From: Desulfotomaculum nigrificans DSM 574
GTDB lineage: Bacteria; Bacillota; Desulfotomaculia; Desulfotomaculales; Desulfotomaculaceae
Assembly: GCF_000189755.2 (NCBI RefSeq)
Contig: NZ_KI912183.1
Span: forward strand, 1,552,257 to 1,616,256
Direction of reading: 5' to 3'
DNA length: 64,000 nt
Made by a program: the position numbers and the translations under genes. The notes under the pieces are model-generated. The model saw only the letters and a program-made list of their open reading frames with translations. It was not told the origin of the DNA and made no database searches. The stretch's first letter is position 1, and every line of letters starts with the position of its first letter. This document shows, piece after piece, positions 33,140-42,798 of this stretch.

Positions 33140-33778
33140 TTATTTTTTATCAGGGATATAATCGCTTTTTACCAGATATATTTTTTTCTGATCAGCTAAT
33201 TTTGCTACAGTAGTTTGTAATTCCGGTGGGATATCTACCCCAATTGAAACAGGTACAAATTTTTTCCTTTTTGCTTCACCGATTAAGGTGTTTTTGGTGG
33301 ATGGGTCAATATCGTTACCATCATTATCCAAACTTCGTTTTACTAAAGCATTCACGTATAATGGTTGGGTACCACTATCGTCTACCGGTATTAGGTTTAC
33401 ATATTCTCCTGGTAAGGCCAGGGCTGATTTTGATAAATCAGTGGGAATTAAGATTTCAACAAAGCCTGGCCTTTTTCCAGCGCCCGGACTAACAGAGCCT
33501 TTATAAATTTTTTGATCCTTCAACATAGATACTACGGCGCCTTTTCCCACTATTTCTTTTTTATCCTTGATCAGATTACTGGATAAACTCTCTGGAAAAT
33601 CAACTTCTTTAATATCGCTTTCTTTAATTGTAGTTCCTTGCGGGATAAATTTAGCTGCCTGGTATACTTTTGTAGGCTTGGTGGCAGCAGCATATTTATG
33701 ATTACTGCTTACCCCTACTAATGTGGTAAAAACTATTGCAATGACCAGAGCAGTAATAATGCCCCATTTTCTACTCAA
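33140..33778 (-). CDS. cpaB: CpaB/RcpC-like SAF-domain pilus assembly protein
   Basis: 212 residues: N-terminal membrane segment, then the SAF domain (TKVYQAAKFIPQGTTIKESDI, KGAVVSMLKDQKIYKGSV) and the family's later LPGEYVNLIPV segment. CpaB links the Tad secretin or envelope to the pilus base; in Gram-positive Tad systems it is kept without a secretin. TTG 33778 overlaps the stop codon of the upstream gene (TTGA). Confidence 0.75.
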   Translation of the reverse strand: MSRKWGIITALVIAIVFTTLVGVSSNHKYAAATKPTKVYQAAKFIPQGTTIKESDIKEVDFPESLSSNLIKDKKEIVGKGAVVSMLKDQKIYKGSVSPGAGKRPGFVEILIPTDLSKSALALPGEYVNLIPVDDSGTQPLYVNALVKRSLDNDGNDIDPSTKNTLIGEAKRKKFVPVSIGVDIPPELQTTVAKLADQKKIYLVKSDYIPDKK

Positions 33779-34425
33779 TTATCTTTACCCCCCATTTTCG
33801 GCACAATAAGCGCCGCCCTTCGGACGTGTGCCTTATTTTTCTTTAACATTTTGCCAGTACCGGGCGGGCTCGGTATTGGCCACCGGCCCTTTTCCCAGAC
33901 TGCTTTATTTAGTTGTCGCTGTCTTCTCAACAAATTTCGGTACCTGATTGGAATTGGTACATGCGTCTCCCATAGCAATAGGCAGTTAGTTAGTTCGCTC
34001 ATTCCTGCCAGTTTATTAAGATCACTATTTAGTAGCTCAATAATCTGTTGATTTGATCTTTTTCTGCTATCAGTTAGGTGTAACTCATAAGCCTTTACTA
34101 CTTGACCGTTTAATCTATGTCCTGTAATTAGTTGCCCCCAGGATACTGGTATAGGTAGTAATACTACCATCTTTAACCCAAGCTGTTGGGAATTGTGGCG
34201 GGCTTTTGGCATATCATAAAACTGGTATTTAAGCAGAGGTATCAAGGCAATAATATAGGCTACCAAAGTGACCCTACTTATTATTTGGAAAGCATATATG
34301 TCGGTGATTATATTAACTATGCCACTAACCAGCATGACCATTGCTATAAAAAGGGCTATCCAAATACATAAATCCCGGGCTTTAATTCCCATGGGCATTT
34401 TACTAAGGAGTGGTATAGGACACAT
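33775..34425 (-). CDS. Membrane protein of the Tad operon
   Basis: 216 residues with two to three membrane segments in the first 90 (LCIWIALFIAMVMLVSGIVNI, VTLVAYIIALIPLL) and a basic soluble C-terminal half. ATG 34425 is chosen because GGAGGG lies at the right distance; the longer frame has none. Overlaps both neighbours by a few bases, so it is translated with them. Family not recognised. Confidence 0.55.
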   Translation of the reverse strand: MCPIPLLSKMPMGIKARDLCIWIALFIAMVMLVSGIVNIITDIYAFQIISRVTLVAYIIALIPLLKYQFYDMPKARHNSQQLGLKMVVLLPIPVSWGQLITGHRLNGQVVKAYELHLTDSRKRSNQQIIELLNSDLNKLAGMSELTNCLLLWETHVPIPIRYRNLLRRQRQLNKAVWEKGRWPIPSPPGTGKMLKKNKAHVRRAALIVPKMGGKDN

Positions 34426-34813
34426 TATACCCTCCAAGATATGAACAGACCGAACGGCCCTGGGCGTGAACAGGTACCGTAAAATCAATCAACGAACCTA
34501 CTTTAAAATGGTACTGATCTGTTAGTTCAGTTCTTATGGTTGTACCATAAGGTACCGGGGCATTGCCGGCGTCCGCATTTATATCTAGTACAACCTTGGA
34601 AGCATCACGATTGTGTTCATCTATAAAATTTTGTAGGACTTCCTCAGCTTCCACCCGGTAGCCACCAAATTTACCTGCATCGCTGGCAATAAATTGGGCA
34701 ATGGTCTGCAGTGAATCTTGATAATCCACATAACCATTGACCAAGGCCCCACCTATTACAAACATCATCAAAATCCCTAGTAAACCCAGAAACATAATTA
34801 TTTTATCTAGCAT
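34403..34813 (-). CDS. TadE/TadF-like or DUF4320-like pseudopilin
   Basis: 136 residues with one N-terminal membrane helix (IIMFLGLLGILMMFVIGGALV) and an extracytoplasmic domain ending in a beta-rich region (HFKVGSLIDFTVPVHAQGRS). The pattern is that of minor pseudopilins of Tad systems and of DUF4320 proteins. It follows the Flp pilin gene by 15 bp and has AAAGGGGGAT before ATG. Confidence 0.55.
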   Translation of the reverse strand: MLDKIIMFLGLLGILMMFVIGGALVNGYVDYQDSLQTIAQFIASDAGKFGGYRVEAEEVLQNFIDEHNRDASKVVLDINADAGNAPVPYGTTIRTELTDQYHFKVGSLIDFTVPVHAQGRSVCSYLGGYNVSYTTP

Positions 34814-34828
34814 TAGGAGTATCCCCCT

Positions 34829-35047
34829 TTAGAGCCCTATGACACCCCTTATTGAATCAATGGCATCCTCAAATAAGGATCTAGCTGTATCTGGAGCTAA
34901 AACCAAGAACACAGCGATAATGGCCGCAGCTACTAACCCTAAACCAACTACAGTAATCAGAGTGTTCATTTCACCTCTTTGATCCTTTAGTAACTCCAAT
35001 GTTATACGTTTATAATCTTTTAACTGGTTTTTAAACTTTTTTAACAT
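34829..35047 (-). CDS. flp: Flp-type major pilin candidate
   Basis: 72 residues: basic N-terminus, DQRGEMNTLITVVGLGLVAA as the prepilin-like junction and hydrophobic helix, then a short polar tail ending IRGVIGL. Size and the Gly-Glu followed by a hydrophobic helix fit Flp/Tad pilins cleaved by a prepilin peptidase. No peptidase gene is seen in this window. Excellent site AAGGAGG before ATG. Confidence 0.65.
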   Translation of the reverse strand: MLKKFKNQLKDYKRITLELLKDQRGEMNTLITVVGLGLVAAAIIAVFLVLAPDTARSLFEDAIDSIRGVIGL

Positions 35048-35060
35048 TAAATATTCCTCC

Positions 35061-35582
35061 TTATTTTTTAGCTAACTGATTAGATTTCACCACTGCAAAA
35101 TTAGTAATCGGAAAAGATATTGTCTTGTGTCCTACCCAGGGCAGATCCGCGTCAAGTAATGGCACCTCAATAGTTGCCAGAAAACCAGGCTGGCGGGCTG
35201 TAATTCCGTTAGGTAACGTTTCTCCTGGGGACACAATTTCAAAGTCCGTTATTTTAATAGGGCCAGGATAATAATCCGTATTGAGGGGAGTTATTGTTTC
35301 ATTACTTAAGGAGCCGTCCAATATATCTGCTAAGGCAATTGAGAAATATTGTTTAGCCATGTCCGGGTCTAATTGGCTTATATCTAAGTCACCATTCATA
35401 TTGGAGGCGGCTGCCGCAAACTCTAAGGCTTCATTCATCCATGCTTTAGTTTGCATCCCTTTGTGCTTTACTCCATAGTAAATACCGGTTATATATGGGA
35501 CAATAACCATAAAAATTAACATCCCACACATCAGCACCAGTATGGAAATAAATCCTCTCTGATCCTTTATTAAACGCTCCAC
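35061..35582 (-). CDS. TadE-like pseudopilin
   Basis: 173 residues from GTG 35582: LIKDQRGFISILVLMCGMLI is the TadE-type N-terminus (Gly-Phe before a hydrophobic helix), followed by an extracytoplasmic domain of about 140 residues. I chose GTG 35582 over the longer frame (to 35687) because the region upstream is occupied by a small frame with a perfect binding site, and GGGAG lies just before the GTG. Confidence 0.6.
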   Translation of the reverse strand: MERLIKDQRGFISILVLMCGMLIFMVIVPYITGIYYGVKHKGMQTKAWMNEALEFAAAASNMNGDLDISQLDPDMAKQYFSIALADILDGSLSNETITPLNTDYYPGPIKITDFEIVSPGETLPNGITARQPGFLATIEVPLLDADLPWVGHKTISFPITNFAVVKSNQLAKK

Positions 35583-35659
35583 GCATTTATCTCCCATACC
35601 AACAATACGGACATAACTATCAGTATCAAGAAGGCTATTAGGTATCCCACTATTTTCAT
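35570..35659 (-). CDS. 29-residue membrane peptide in the Tad operon
   Basis: AAGGAGGTGAATT-ATG gives a near-perfect start at 35659. The product is one hydrophobic helix (VGYLIAFLILIVMSVLLVW) ending INAWSV; its stop overlaps the TadE-like start. It is too short for ordinary gene callers. It could be a membrane subunit or a coupling peptide for the TadE-like gene. Confidence 0.6.
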   Translation of the reverse strand: MKIVGYLIAFLILIVMSVLLVWEINAWSV

Positions 35660-35683
35660 AATTCACCTCCTTACTTCTTGTCA

Positions 35684-36499
35684 TCACATGCCAAACCCCC
35701 CGGATACCTTTTCCATAAGGACTTTGTATGCCGGAAAACCATAAATAAAAAGTGCCCCTATTAAGCCAATGATTGCTAAAACGGCATAGGTTGCACTTTT
35801 GGCTACTGTTGCTTTGGCGGCCGCCATTTCATTAATTTCTTTAATTTGGTCAGACAAATCATCGAAAATAGTAGGCTCAAACCGGTGATCCCAGGACACT
35901 TTTAACCGTGAACAAATGGCATCTACTAAAGGGTGTCTTGCCCGGTCAATTAATCTATCCATAGCTTCATCGACCTCAGCTTTCCGGCTAATTCGATCTA
36001 ATGCTGTAGATAGTTCTCCTTTAAATGGTTCAGGAATGAATTCCAATGATAGTTTAAAGGCCGCCAGAGGAATAATGGTGCCTACCGATAAGAAAGCAGG
36101 AACAAAGTTTACCATTTGAGCTACACCTATTAGTAATTGAGATTGCCATTTCTTAAATTCATTTCCTAATACCCATTTAACTAGTAACAATCCAAGGATA
36201 CACAGTAGTATAGCTACCAAACACGAGTATGGGCCGATAAAATGTACCGTAGCTATCCAGCCTAGTAGCCCAAAGGCCAAACCAATAAATAAACTAGCCT
36301 TAATAGCGTAGTCCGGTGATTTACCAATAATTTTTAGTTCCTCATTTTCTGTAGAGTAGAAATCCCTTAATTTTCTTTGGATTAAGTCAATAGTAAGATT
36401 TCCCGGACAAATACCATATCTGTCAGGGACTAATAACAGGTGTAGGGTGATATATACCGATATGCCTACACCTAAAAGTAAAATAAACTGCACAGCCAC
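35684..36499 (-). CDS. tadC: TadC-like inner-membrane platform protein
   Basis: 271 residues with membrane segments near the N-terminus, at about 90-130 (ASLFIGLAFGLLGWIATVHF, then CLVAILLCILGLLLV) and at the C-terminus (YAVLAIIGLIGALFIYGF). The T2SF-type cytoplasmic helix bundle lies between (SLEFIPEPFKGELSTALDRI). With TadB it forms the platform driven by CpaF. The start may be GTG 36499 or GTG 36493; the latter has better spacing to GGGGGG. Confidence 0.75.
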   Translation of the reverse strand: MAVQFILLLGVGISVYITLHLLLVPDRYGICPGNLTIDLIQRKLRDFYSTENEELKIIGKSPDYAIKASLFIGLAFGLLGWIATVHFIGPYSCLVAILLCILGLLLVKWVLGNEFKKWQSQLLIGVAQMVNFVPAFLSVGTIIPLAAFKLSLEFIPEPFKGELSTALDRISRKAEVDEAMDRLIDRARHPLVDAICSRLKVSWDHRFEPTIFDDLSDQIKEINEMAAAKATVAKSATYAVLAIIGLIGALFIYGFPAYKVLMEKVSGGFGM

Positions 36500-36505
36500 C
36501 CCCCC

Positions 36506-37288
36506 TTATAAGTCTTTGTTTGATGAAAGTTTAATTGCTATGAAAATCAAAGCAATTTCAAACGCCAACCCAATTGCTAAAAGAAATTTCCCACTTTGTT
36601 GGTATAAGTCACGCCAAATCGTTATATCTAACATAAGCCCAAGTCCCAGTACCAAGATAACAAACATGGACGCAATTTTAGGTTCCAAATTGGCTTTCTT
36701 TCGTTCTAGCAACAGTTTGGAGCGCATTCTGATGGCTGCACCTAGTTTCATTAGTCCATTGGCCTTTGCCACAGGACCACCAACAATATCACCGGCTTCG
36801 ATAATGGCCGATGCAGCTGCAAATTCCGGAACATTATATTTTTCACCTAATCTTCGAAGCATCGAAGGGTAAGAAACCTGGTCATTCATATGTCGTTGAA
36901 CTACCATTTCATGAAGTTCACTAGCCAACGGTTCGGGGAGCCTCTTTGACATAGTGGAAATCACTTCAGTATCTGATTGTCCGGTCGAATATAGCCCGGA
37001 AGCAGCCATAACAAAGTCTTTGGCCTTTTCCCGGACTTGCCTTATCCTTTCTTCACGAACTAGGTTAATGATATAACCGGGTAATTTCCAACCCAATACA
37101 GCCAAAATTAGACCGGATAGAACGGTCATAAATGCCCAACTGCCCAACGTAAAGAATATTGCCGCGCATCCCGCCGGGTACAAATATTTTTCCAGCCAGT
37201 TTTTAGTTGTCTGTTTATCTGGTGTTCCGACAAAGGCGAAGTAGAACAGTAAGAAAATACTAACGAACAGTCCCAATTTAGTGAGCAC
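36506..37288 (-). CDS. tadB: TadB-like inner-membrane platform protein
   Basis: 260 residues: membrane segments at the N-terminus and about 45-75, a T2SF cytoplasmic domain (KDFVMAASGLYSTGQSDTEV, EFAAASAIIEAGDIVGGPVA) and two C-terminal membrane segments. It overlaps cpaF by 11 bp, and GTG 37288 is preceded by AGGTGGTGA. Standard partner of TadC. Confidence 0.75.
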   Translation of the reverse strand: MLTKLGLFVSIFLLFYFAFVGTPDKQTTKNWLEKYLYPAGCAAIFFTLGSWAFMTVLSGLILAVLGWKLPGYIINLVREERIRQVREKAKDFVMAASGLYSTGQSDTEVISTMSKRLPEPLASELHEMVVQRHMNDQVSYPSMLRRLGEKYNVPEFAAASAIIEAGDIVGGPVAKANGLMKLGAAIRMRSKLLLERKKANLEPKIASMFVILVLGLGLMLDITIWRDLYQQSGKFLLAIGLAFEIALIFIAIKLSSNKDL

Positions 37289-38672
37289 TTAATTCACCAC
37301 CTGGGCCTGGGTATAGGTATTTTCCTTTTTCGTTTGTCTCATATTCTTTTCTGTTAATCTTAGCCCCCCGAAAGGCTAGTTCGGACAGCCTGGTTTGGCT
37401 GATGGGGTTTTCATATATCCAGCGCCGAATCTTGCCCTGACTAGTGGCAAAAGCATCTTTATCAAAACGGATAATTGTTTTATAAGGCTTTTCAAGATCA
37501 AGATTTACTTCTACAAGCTCCATGAAGGTTCTTTTGCCGGACGGATCTTTGTCGCAGAAAATCAGGAAATGGAACATAGAGGCAATTTGCTCATCTATAT
37601 ATTCCCGTGGCAGCACCATACCCCCCCACATAAAGAGTTTAGGTATACGGGATCGAAATTGGGCTACTGATCCGGCGTGCAAGGTTGTCCAGAATCCACC
37701 GGAGGTTGATTCTGCTATTTCTGATCCGGCCACTATTTCTCCCCCGCGGATCTCGGATAAAATAGCTCTCTCAGGGTTATTCCGGTTGATACTTTTACAA
37801 ATATCACCCATAGATACTACCTGTTTACCAGCTACACTAACTTCAACCAGGTTAATGCAATTCTGCATGTGGGCTAAGTACAGTTCAAAGGAGGTTTCCC
37901 CAATGATCATACGCTCCATAGGGTCAATTCGTTCGGCCATCGCCCGCATGAATGTAGTTTTACCACTGTCTGTCCTGCCGCACACGGCGAGGTTAGCGTG
38001 GCCATCAACCAAAATATCTCCCAATATGTCTGCGGCTAACTGAGGCAGAGTACCGTTTTCCACCATTACTTTTAAGGGGATAGGTGGCCGTACCAAAGGA
38101 GATTTACGAATGGTTCCGGCAACTCCCAAGGGACTGCAATCAAAGCCCATTACAGCTAAACGACTGCCGTCTCGCATCCAGGCGTCCACGATGGGGTTAT
38201 CACTGGTAAAGGGGCGTTTAGAGTCATTACAGATTTTTTGGAAGTAGCGCAGAGCATCCTCATTGTCTTTAAATATTGGACCGGCATAATAGGGCCTGCT
38301 GTGTTTAGCATAAAAGACTTTTGGTCCATCTTTTGATGGGTTGACCATGATTTCGGTAATTTCTTCGGCACCTTCTCCTTCAAAGAATTGGGCCAGTTTT
38401 CCATAGCCTGTAACTTGACCTTTAATGCTTCTGATAATCTCATCTTGTTCACCTGGTGGAATAAGATCGGATTTGGTTAAGATTGCTTTTCTCACAATCT
38501 CTTCCACTTCCGGTGTCCACCCACCAAAGAGTTGTCCCCCATCAAATAGCCCTGGATTACTGCGGGATATCTCGGCTGCAAGTGTTTCGACCAAATCATT
38601 AACAGTTGCCTCTTGATCTTTCTCCCAGTCCAGGGTGCTAATTTCGATAGGGCTAGTTTCATCCTGTGTCAT
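37278..38672 (-). CDS. cpaF: CpaF/TadA-type pilus assembly ATPase
   Basis: 464 residues of a type II/IV secretion ATPase. Walker A LAVCGRTDSGKTTF at about 228-241, with Asp where Gly is usual. The acidic and Walker B regions are MIIGETSFELYL and AILSEIRGGEI, and TSGGFWTTLHAGS is the His box. It powers Flp pilus assembly. The gene starts the operon cpaF-tadB-tadC-tadE-flp; AGGAGGTG lies before ATG. Confidence 0.88.
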   Translation of the reverse strand: MTQDETSPIEISTLDWEKDQEATVNDLVETLAAEISRSNPGLFDGGQLFGGWTPEVEEIVRKAILTKSDLIPPGEQDEIIRSIKGQVTGYGKLAQFFEGEGAEEITEIMVNPSKDGPKVFYAKHSRPYYAGPIFKDNEDALRYFQKICNDSKRPFTSDNPIVDAWMRDGSRLAVMGFDCSPLGVAGTIRKSPLVRPPIPLKVMVENGTLPQLAADILGDILVDGHANLAVCGRTDSGKTTFMRAMAERIDPMERMIIGETSFELYLAHMQNCINLVEVSVAGKQVVSMGDICKSINRNNPERAILSEIRGGEIVAGSEIAESTSGGFWTTLHAGSVAQFRSRIPKLFMWGGMVLPREYIDEQIASMFHFLIFCDKDPSGKRTFMELVEVNLDLEKPYKTIIRFDKDAFATSQGKIRRWIYENPISQTRLSELAFRGAKINRKEYETNEKGKYLYPGPGGELSAH

Positions 38673-38726
38673 TTACTTAAAATTGCACCTCCTGTTTTTG
38701 CTTATATTTAAACCTTCTTTAAATAC

Positions 38727-38763
38727 AAAAATCCCCTAACCTCTTGTAGGCTAGGGGATTTTT
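38727..38763. terminator. Bidirectional terminator, copy 1 of a direct repeat
   Basis: AAAAATCCCCTA/TAGGGGATTTTT stem with T-runs on both strands. About 38 nt, including the loop, recur almost unchanged at 41276-41313. It precedes the cpaF operon. Confidence 0.8.
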
Positions 38764-38788
38764 GTAGGAATTTAAAAAACTTATGTTG

Positions 38789-40109
<1,321 letters not shown>

Positions 40110-40165
40110 AAAAAACTTATGTTGAAAATAACCTATATAATTTTTAAAAGGGGGCTAAAATTCTT

Positions 40166-41074
40166 TTGATACTTACTAATATGCAAGCTATTTTAAATGA
40201 AAGTACCAAGAACAATGGCAATAACTGGGCTCACATTCAACGTCAAAATCGACAAATTTTAGAAACAGTACTAGATAGATTTAATCTAAACACAAAAAGA
40301 ATATTGTTGCTTGGAGCCGGCAATGGAAACGACCTACCATTAGATTTTATTGAAAAAACATTTGATCATATCGAAGTTGTGGATATTGATAAATCAGCCT
40401 TAAATAGGCTCCTTGAAAAGGTACATAATAAAAATAAATTTAGTTTGAAAATATGTGATTTTACGGGCCTGAATAATTACGACTCTTTAATTCATAAAAT
40501 AATAAATGAAACTAGTATGATAAAAAAGGGTAGGTTAATTAAACAACTTCAACCATCTCCTAACCTTAAAGATCTTTCTTATGACAATGATATAGTTATG
40601 AATTGCAATTTTTCTACTCAGCTTTTAATGCCAATAACCCCTCACTTGGTGGAATTACCTCCGGAAATTGGATATCCTATTAATTTTCTATCAAATAAAA
40701 TCCATGCAAAGTTATTATTTGAGCAAATAAAGGAACATCTAAATCCAAATGGAATATTACTTCATTCATCCGACACCTTTGAATTATCAGGAAATAAGTA
40801 TGGGGTTAATCCTGCATTTAAACCACTAATGTCCCTAATCAATAATAAATTCGATAACATTTATAACCTCGTAAATGTAGATCAAAAAGAGTTTGACAAA
40901 CTTATAGAGCAAGGCTTGAACATCATTGGCAGCCTGCTTCCCAGTAATCATAAGAAAATCTATGAACATTTAACTACTTTTCGAGCCTTATGGTACTTTA
41001 AACAATCACCTGAAGAATTTAAAATTTATATAGTTTTTTTACGTGTTCTAAAGTTAAAACCTCGTTTTCTTTAA
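40166..41074 (+). CDS. SAM-dependent methyltransferase-like protein
   Basis: 302 residues. RILLLGAGNGNDLPL is motif I of class I methyltransferases and HIEVVDIDKSALNRL the acidic loop that binds the ribose of SAM. The middle (MNCNFSTQLLMPITPHLVEL) and C-terminus are not typical, so the substrate is unknown. AT-rich and opposite to the backbone. It starts 42 bp from the IS30 target repeat; TTG 40166 follows AGGGGG at about 12 bases, ATG 40181 is the alternative. Confidence 0.6.
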   Translation: MILTNMQAILNESTKNNGNNWAHIQRQNRQILETVLDRFNLNTKRILLLGAGNGNDLPLDFIEKTFDHIEVVDIDKSALNRLLEKVHNKNKFSLKICDFTGLNNYDSLIHKIINETSMIKKGRLIKQLQPSPNLKDLSYDNDIVMNCNFSTQLLMPITPHLVELPPEIGYPINFLSNKIHAKLLFEQIKEHLNPNGILLHSSDTFELSGNKYGVNPAFKPLMSLINNKFDNIYNLVNVDQKEFDKLIEQGLNIIGSLLPSNHKKIYEHLTTFRALWYFKQSPEEFKIYIVFLRVLKLKPRFL

Positions 41075-41231
41075 TCTCTGTTGCCTTGATTTCAAGATTA
41101 TCTAAATTAATTTTCAGTATTTGCTGTAGGATTATCTCTGGTTTAATAAAATTACCTCTACTGTCTTGAATTTCAGAAATATGACGACACTTATTCATTT
41201 TTTCTTGATTTTTATAATTTTTGTTTGACAT
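41019..41231 (-). CDS. Small hypothetical protein
   Basis: 70 residues, lysine- and glutamate-rich, predicted helical; GGGAGG lies nine bases before ATG 41231. Its last 56 bp overlap the convergent methyltransferase gene. No family recognised; the good start is the main support. Confidence 0.4.
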   Translation of the reverse strand: MSNKNYKNQEKMNKCRHISEIQDSRGNFIKPEIILQQILKINLDNLEIKATEIKENEVLTLEHVKKLYKF

Positions 41232-41275
41232 GCTTTACATCCTCCCAAATTCTAGTTTTGTATATAGAACAGAAA

Positions 41276-41313
41276 TACAAAAATCCCCTAACCTCTTGTG
41301 GGCTAGGGGATTT
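41276..41313 (-). terminator. Intrinsic terminator, copy 2 of a direct repeat
   Basis: AAATCCCCTA/TAGGGGATTT stem (41281-41313) directly after the stop of 41316-42794, with a T-run on the minus strand. Nearly the same as 38727-38763. Confidence 0.8.
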
Positions 41314-41315
41314 CG

Positions 41316-42794
41316 TTAGTTTCCTCTACTGTTGACGCCGGTACCGTTAACTAATAAGGTACCACTCTCTGTTCCGCTTTCAGTGCCTGAGGCAGTATGG
41401 GTGACGGTATGAGAGTGTCCATTATGGTGGGTTGTTGTTGTCCATTTATAAATAAAACGAACTGTGTAGTTGGCTGTAATGGTATAGTTTGTGGGGCCAT
41501 CAACCATTTTTCTGGCTATAATGTCGTAGATATTAGCCCCATTCAATGACCAGTCTTCATCAAAAGTCACTGTAGCCTTATGCCCGGAGGGATTCATAGT
41601 GATTGTTTTTGTTCCCACTGGTGGCAATGGATGCCCAAAGGTAAACTTAGGATTTTTACTTGGATAGTTAAGCGTTGCTGATGTTACAGACCAACTAGTG
41701 ATCGTGCCCTTGGGTGGAGTGGGCTTTTTCGGTGACAGTGTAGCAGTAACATGGTCTGTCCATTTGGCTGTATTTGCTGGCCGGGTAATGGAATTATCTT
41801 GGCTTACAGCACTAAAGGTCAACCTCCCGTTGGCCGGGGCTTCTGCAAGATCACCAACTGATACGTCACATTCCATTATGTTATTCGTTTCGTCAGCCTC
41901 TTGGTATTGATCCGCAACGGGTGGCGTATCAATAACCGCTTTAAGTGTGAGTATTCCCTCAGCCGGAGTCTTATAGTTAACAGTAAAGGTTTTTTCCTCT
42001 CCCGGTTCAAAGTCAACCTTGGTCGTAGGCATAATCTTAGATGAGCCTGCGAATACGGCAAGTTCTACACCTTTAACGGGCTTGTCATAGTCATTTAGAA
42101 ATTTTACTGTTGCGGTATACTCGGTATTTGGTTTGGCTTCATCTGGCGCCCCGGTGTCTAAGTCACTAACCATTAGGTCAGGGCCGGATTTAGGTACGCC
42201 GCGCCATTCGATCACGACCGGCAGGGTCCATAGTATTGCCTCGGACTTACTAGCCCAGATGTCACCCCAAGTGGGGTCGTAGAAATAACCCGCATCGGGT
42301 TTACGAACATTTGCTGCTCTTTCCACTGGTGATAAATAAAAAGAATACTCATAATCTACTTTGCCGGTACTAAGATCATGAGTATCCTTTACGGTTAGAC
42401 CGTCTGGTGTTGGGGTTAAATAACTACTGTTAAACCGAATTTTAGTAAGCCCGTCTCTCCAAATATAAGTTTTTGTTTCGCTAACCTTAGATTTATCAAA
42501 CATATCGTTGGATAATGAACTGTCACTGGGAATATATACGTTAATGTCAGTAATATCCCAGTTTGACACATCAAATGGTGCCCCGGCAGATACCTTAACC
42601 GTCTTAGCTTGACCTAATGTAACTGGTTCCCCATTGTTGGCGAACCATTGGCTACTCCCGTCTGAATAAATAGCATAGTATCCACTGATAACACTACGGC
42701 AAATTAATTGCCCCTCAGTGGCCATTGCTGACCGAGGGGCAAACAGAGTAAACAACATTATTGTAGAAAAAAGCAGGCTTAGTATTTTCCTCAT
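41316..42794 (-). CDS. Exported CARDB-domain protein
   Basis: 492 residues: signal peptide (to about 26), an N-terminal region with YAIYSDGSSQWF, a central CARDB-type module (GPDLMVSDLDTGAPDEAKPN, then VKFLNDYDKPVKGVELAVFA, ending ADETNNIMECDVSV), and a C-terminal module that ends in a His/Thr/Ser/Gly-rich tail (THHNGHSHTVTHTASG). Probable secreted or surface protein. AAGGAGGTAAG lies before ATG. It follows the copper-amine-oxidase-N protein by four bases, so the two are coexpressed. Confidence 0.65.
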   Translation of the reverse strand: MRKILSLLFSTIMLFTLFAPRSAMATEGQLICRSVISGYYAIYSDGSSQWFANNGEPVTLGQAKTVKVSAGAPFDVSNWDITDINVYIPSDSSLSNDMFDKSKVSETKTYIWRDGLTKIRFNSSYLTPTPDGLTVKDTHDLSTGKVDYEYSFYLSPVERAANVRKPDAGYFYDPTWGDIWASKSEAILWTLPVVIEWRGVPKSGPDLMVSDLDTGAPDEAKPNTEYTATVKFLNDYDKPVKGVELAVFAGSSKIMPTTKVDFEPGEEKTFTVNYKTPAEGILTLKAVIDTPPVADQYQEADETNNIMECDVSVGDLAEAPANGRLTFSAVSQDNSITRPANTAKWTDHVTATLSPKKPTPPKGTITSWSVTSATLNYPSKNPKFTFGHPLPPVGTKTITMNPSGHKATVTFDEDWSLNGANIYDIIARKMVDGPTNYTITANYTVRFIYKWTTTTHHNGHSHTVTHTASGTESGTESGTLLVNGTGVNSRGN

Positions 42795-42798
42795 GGTG

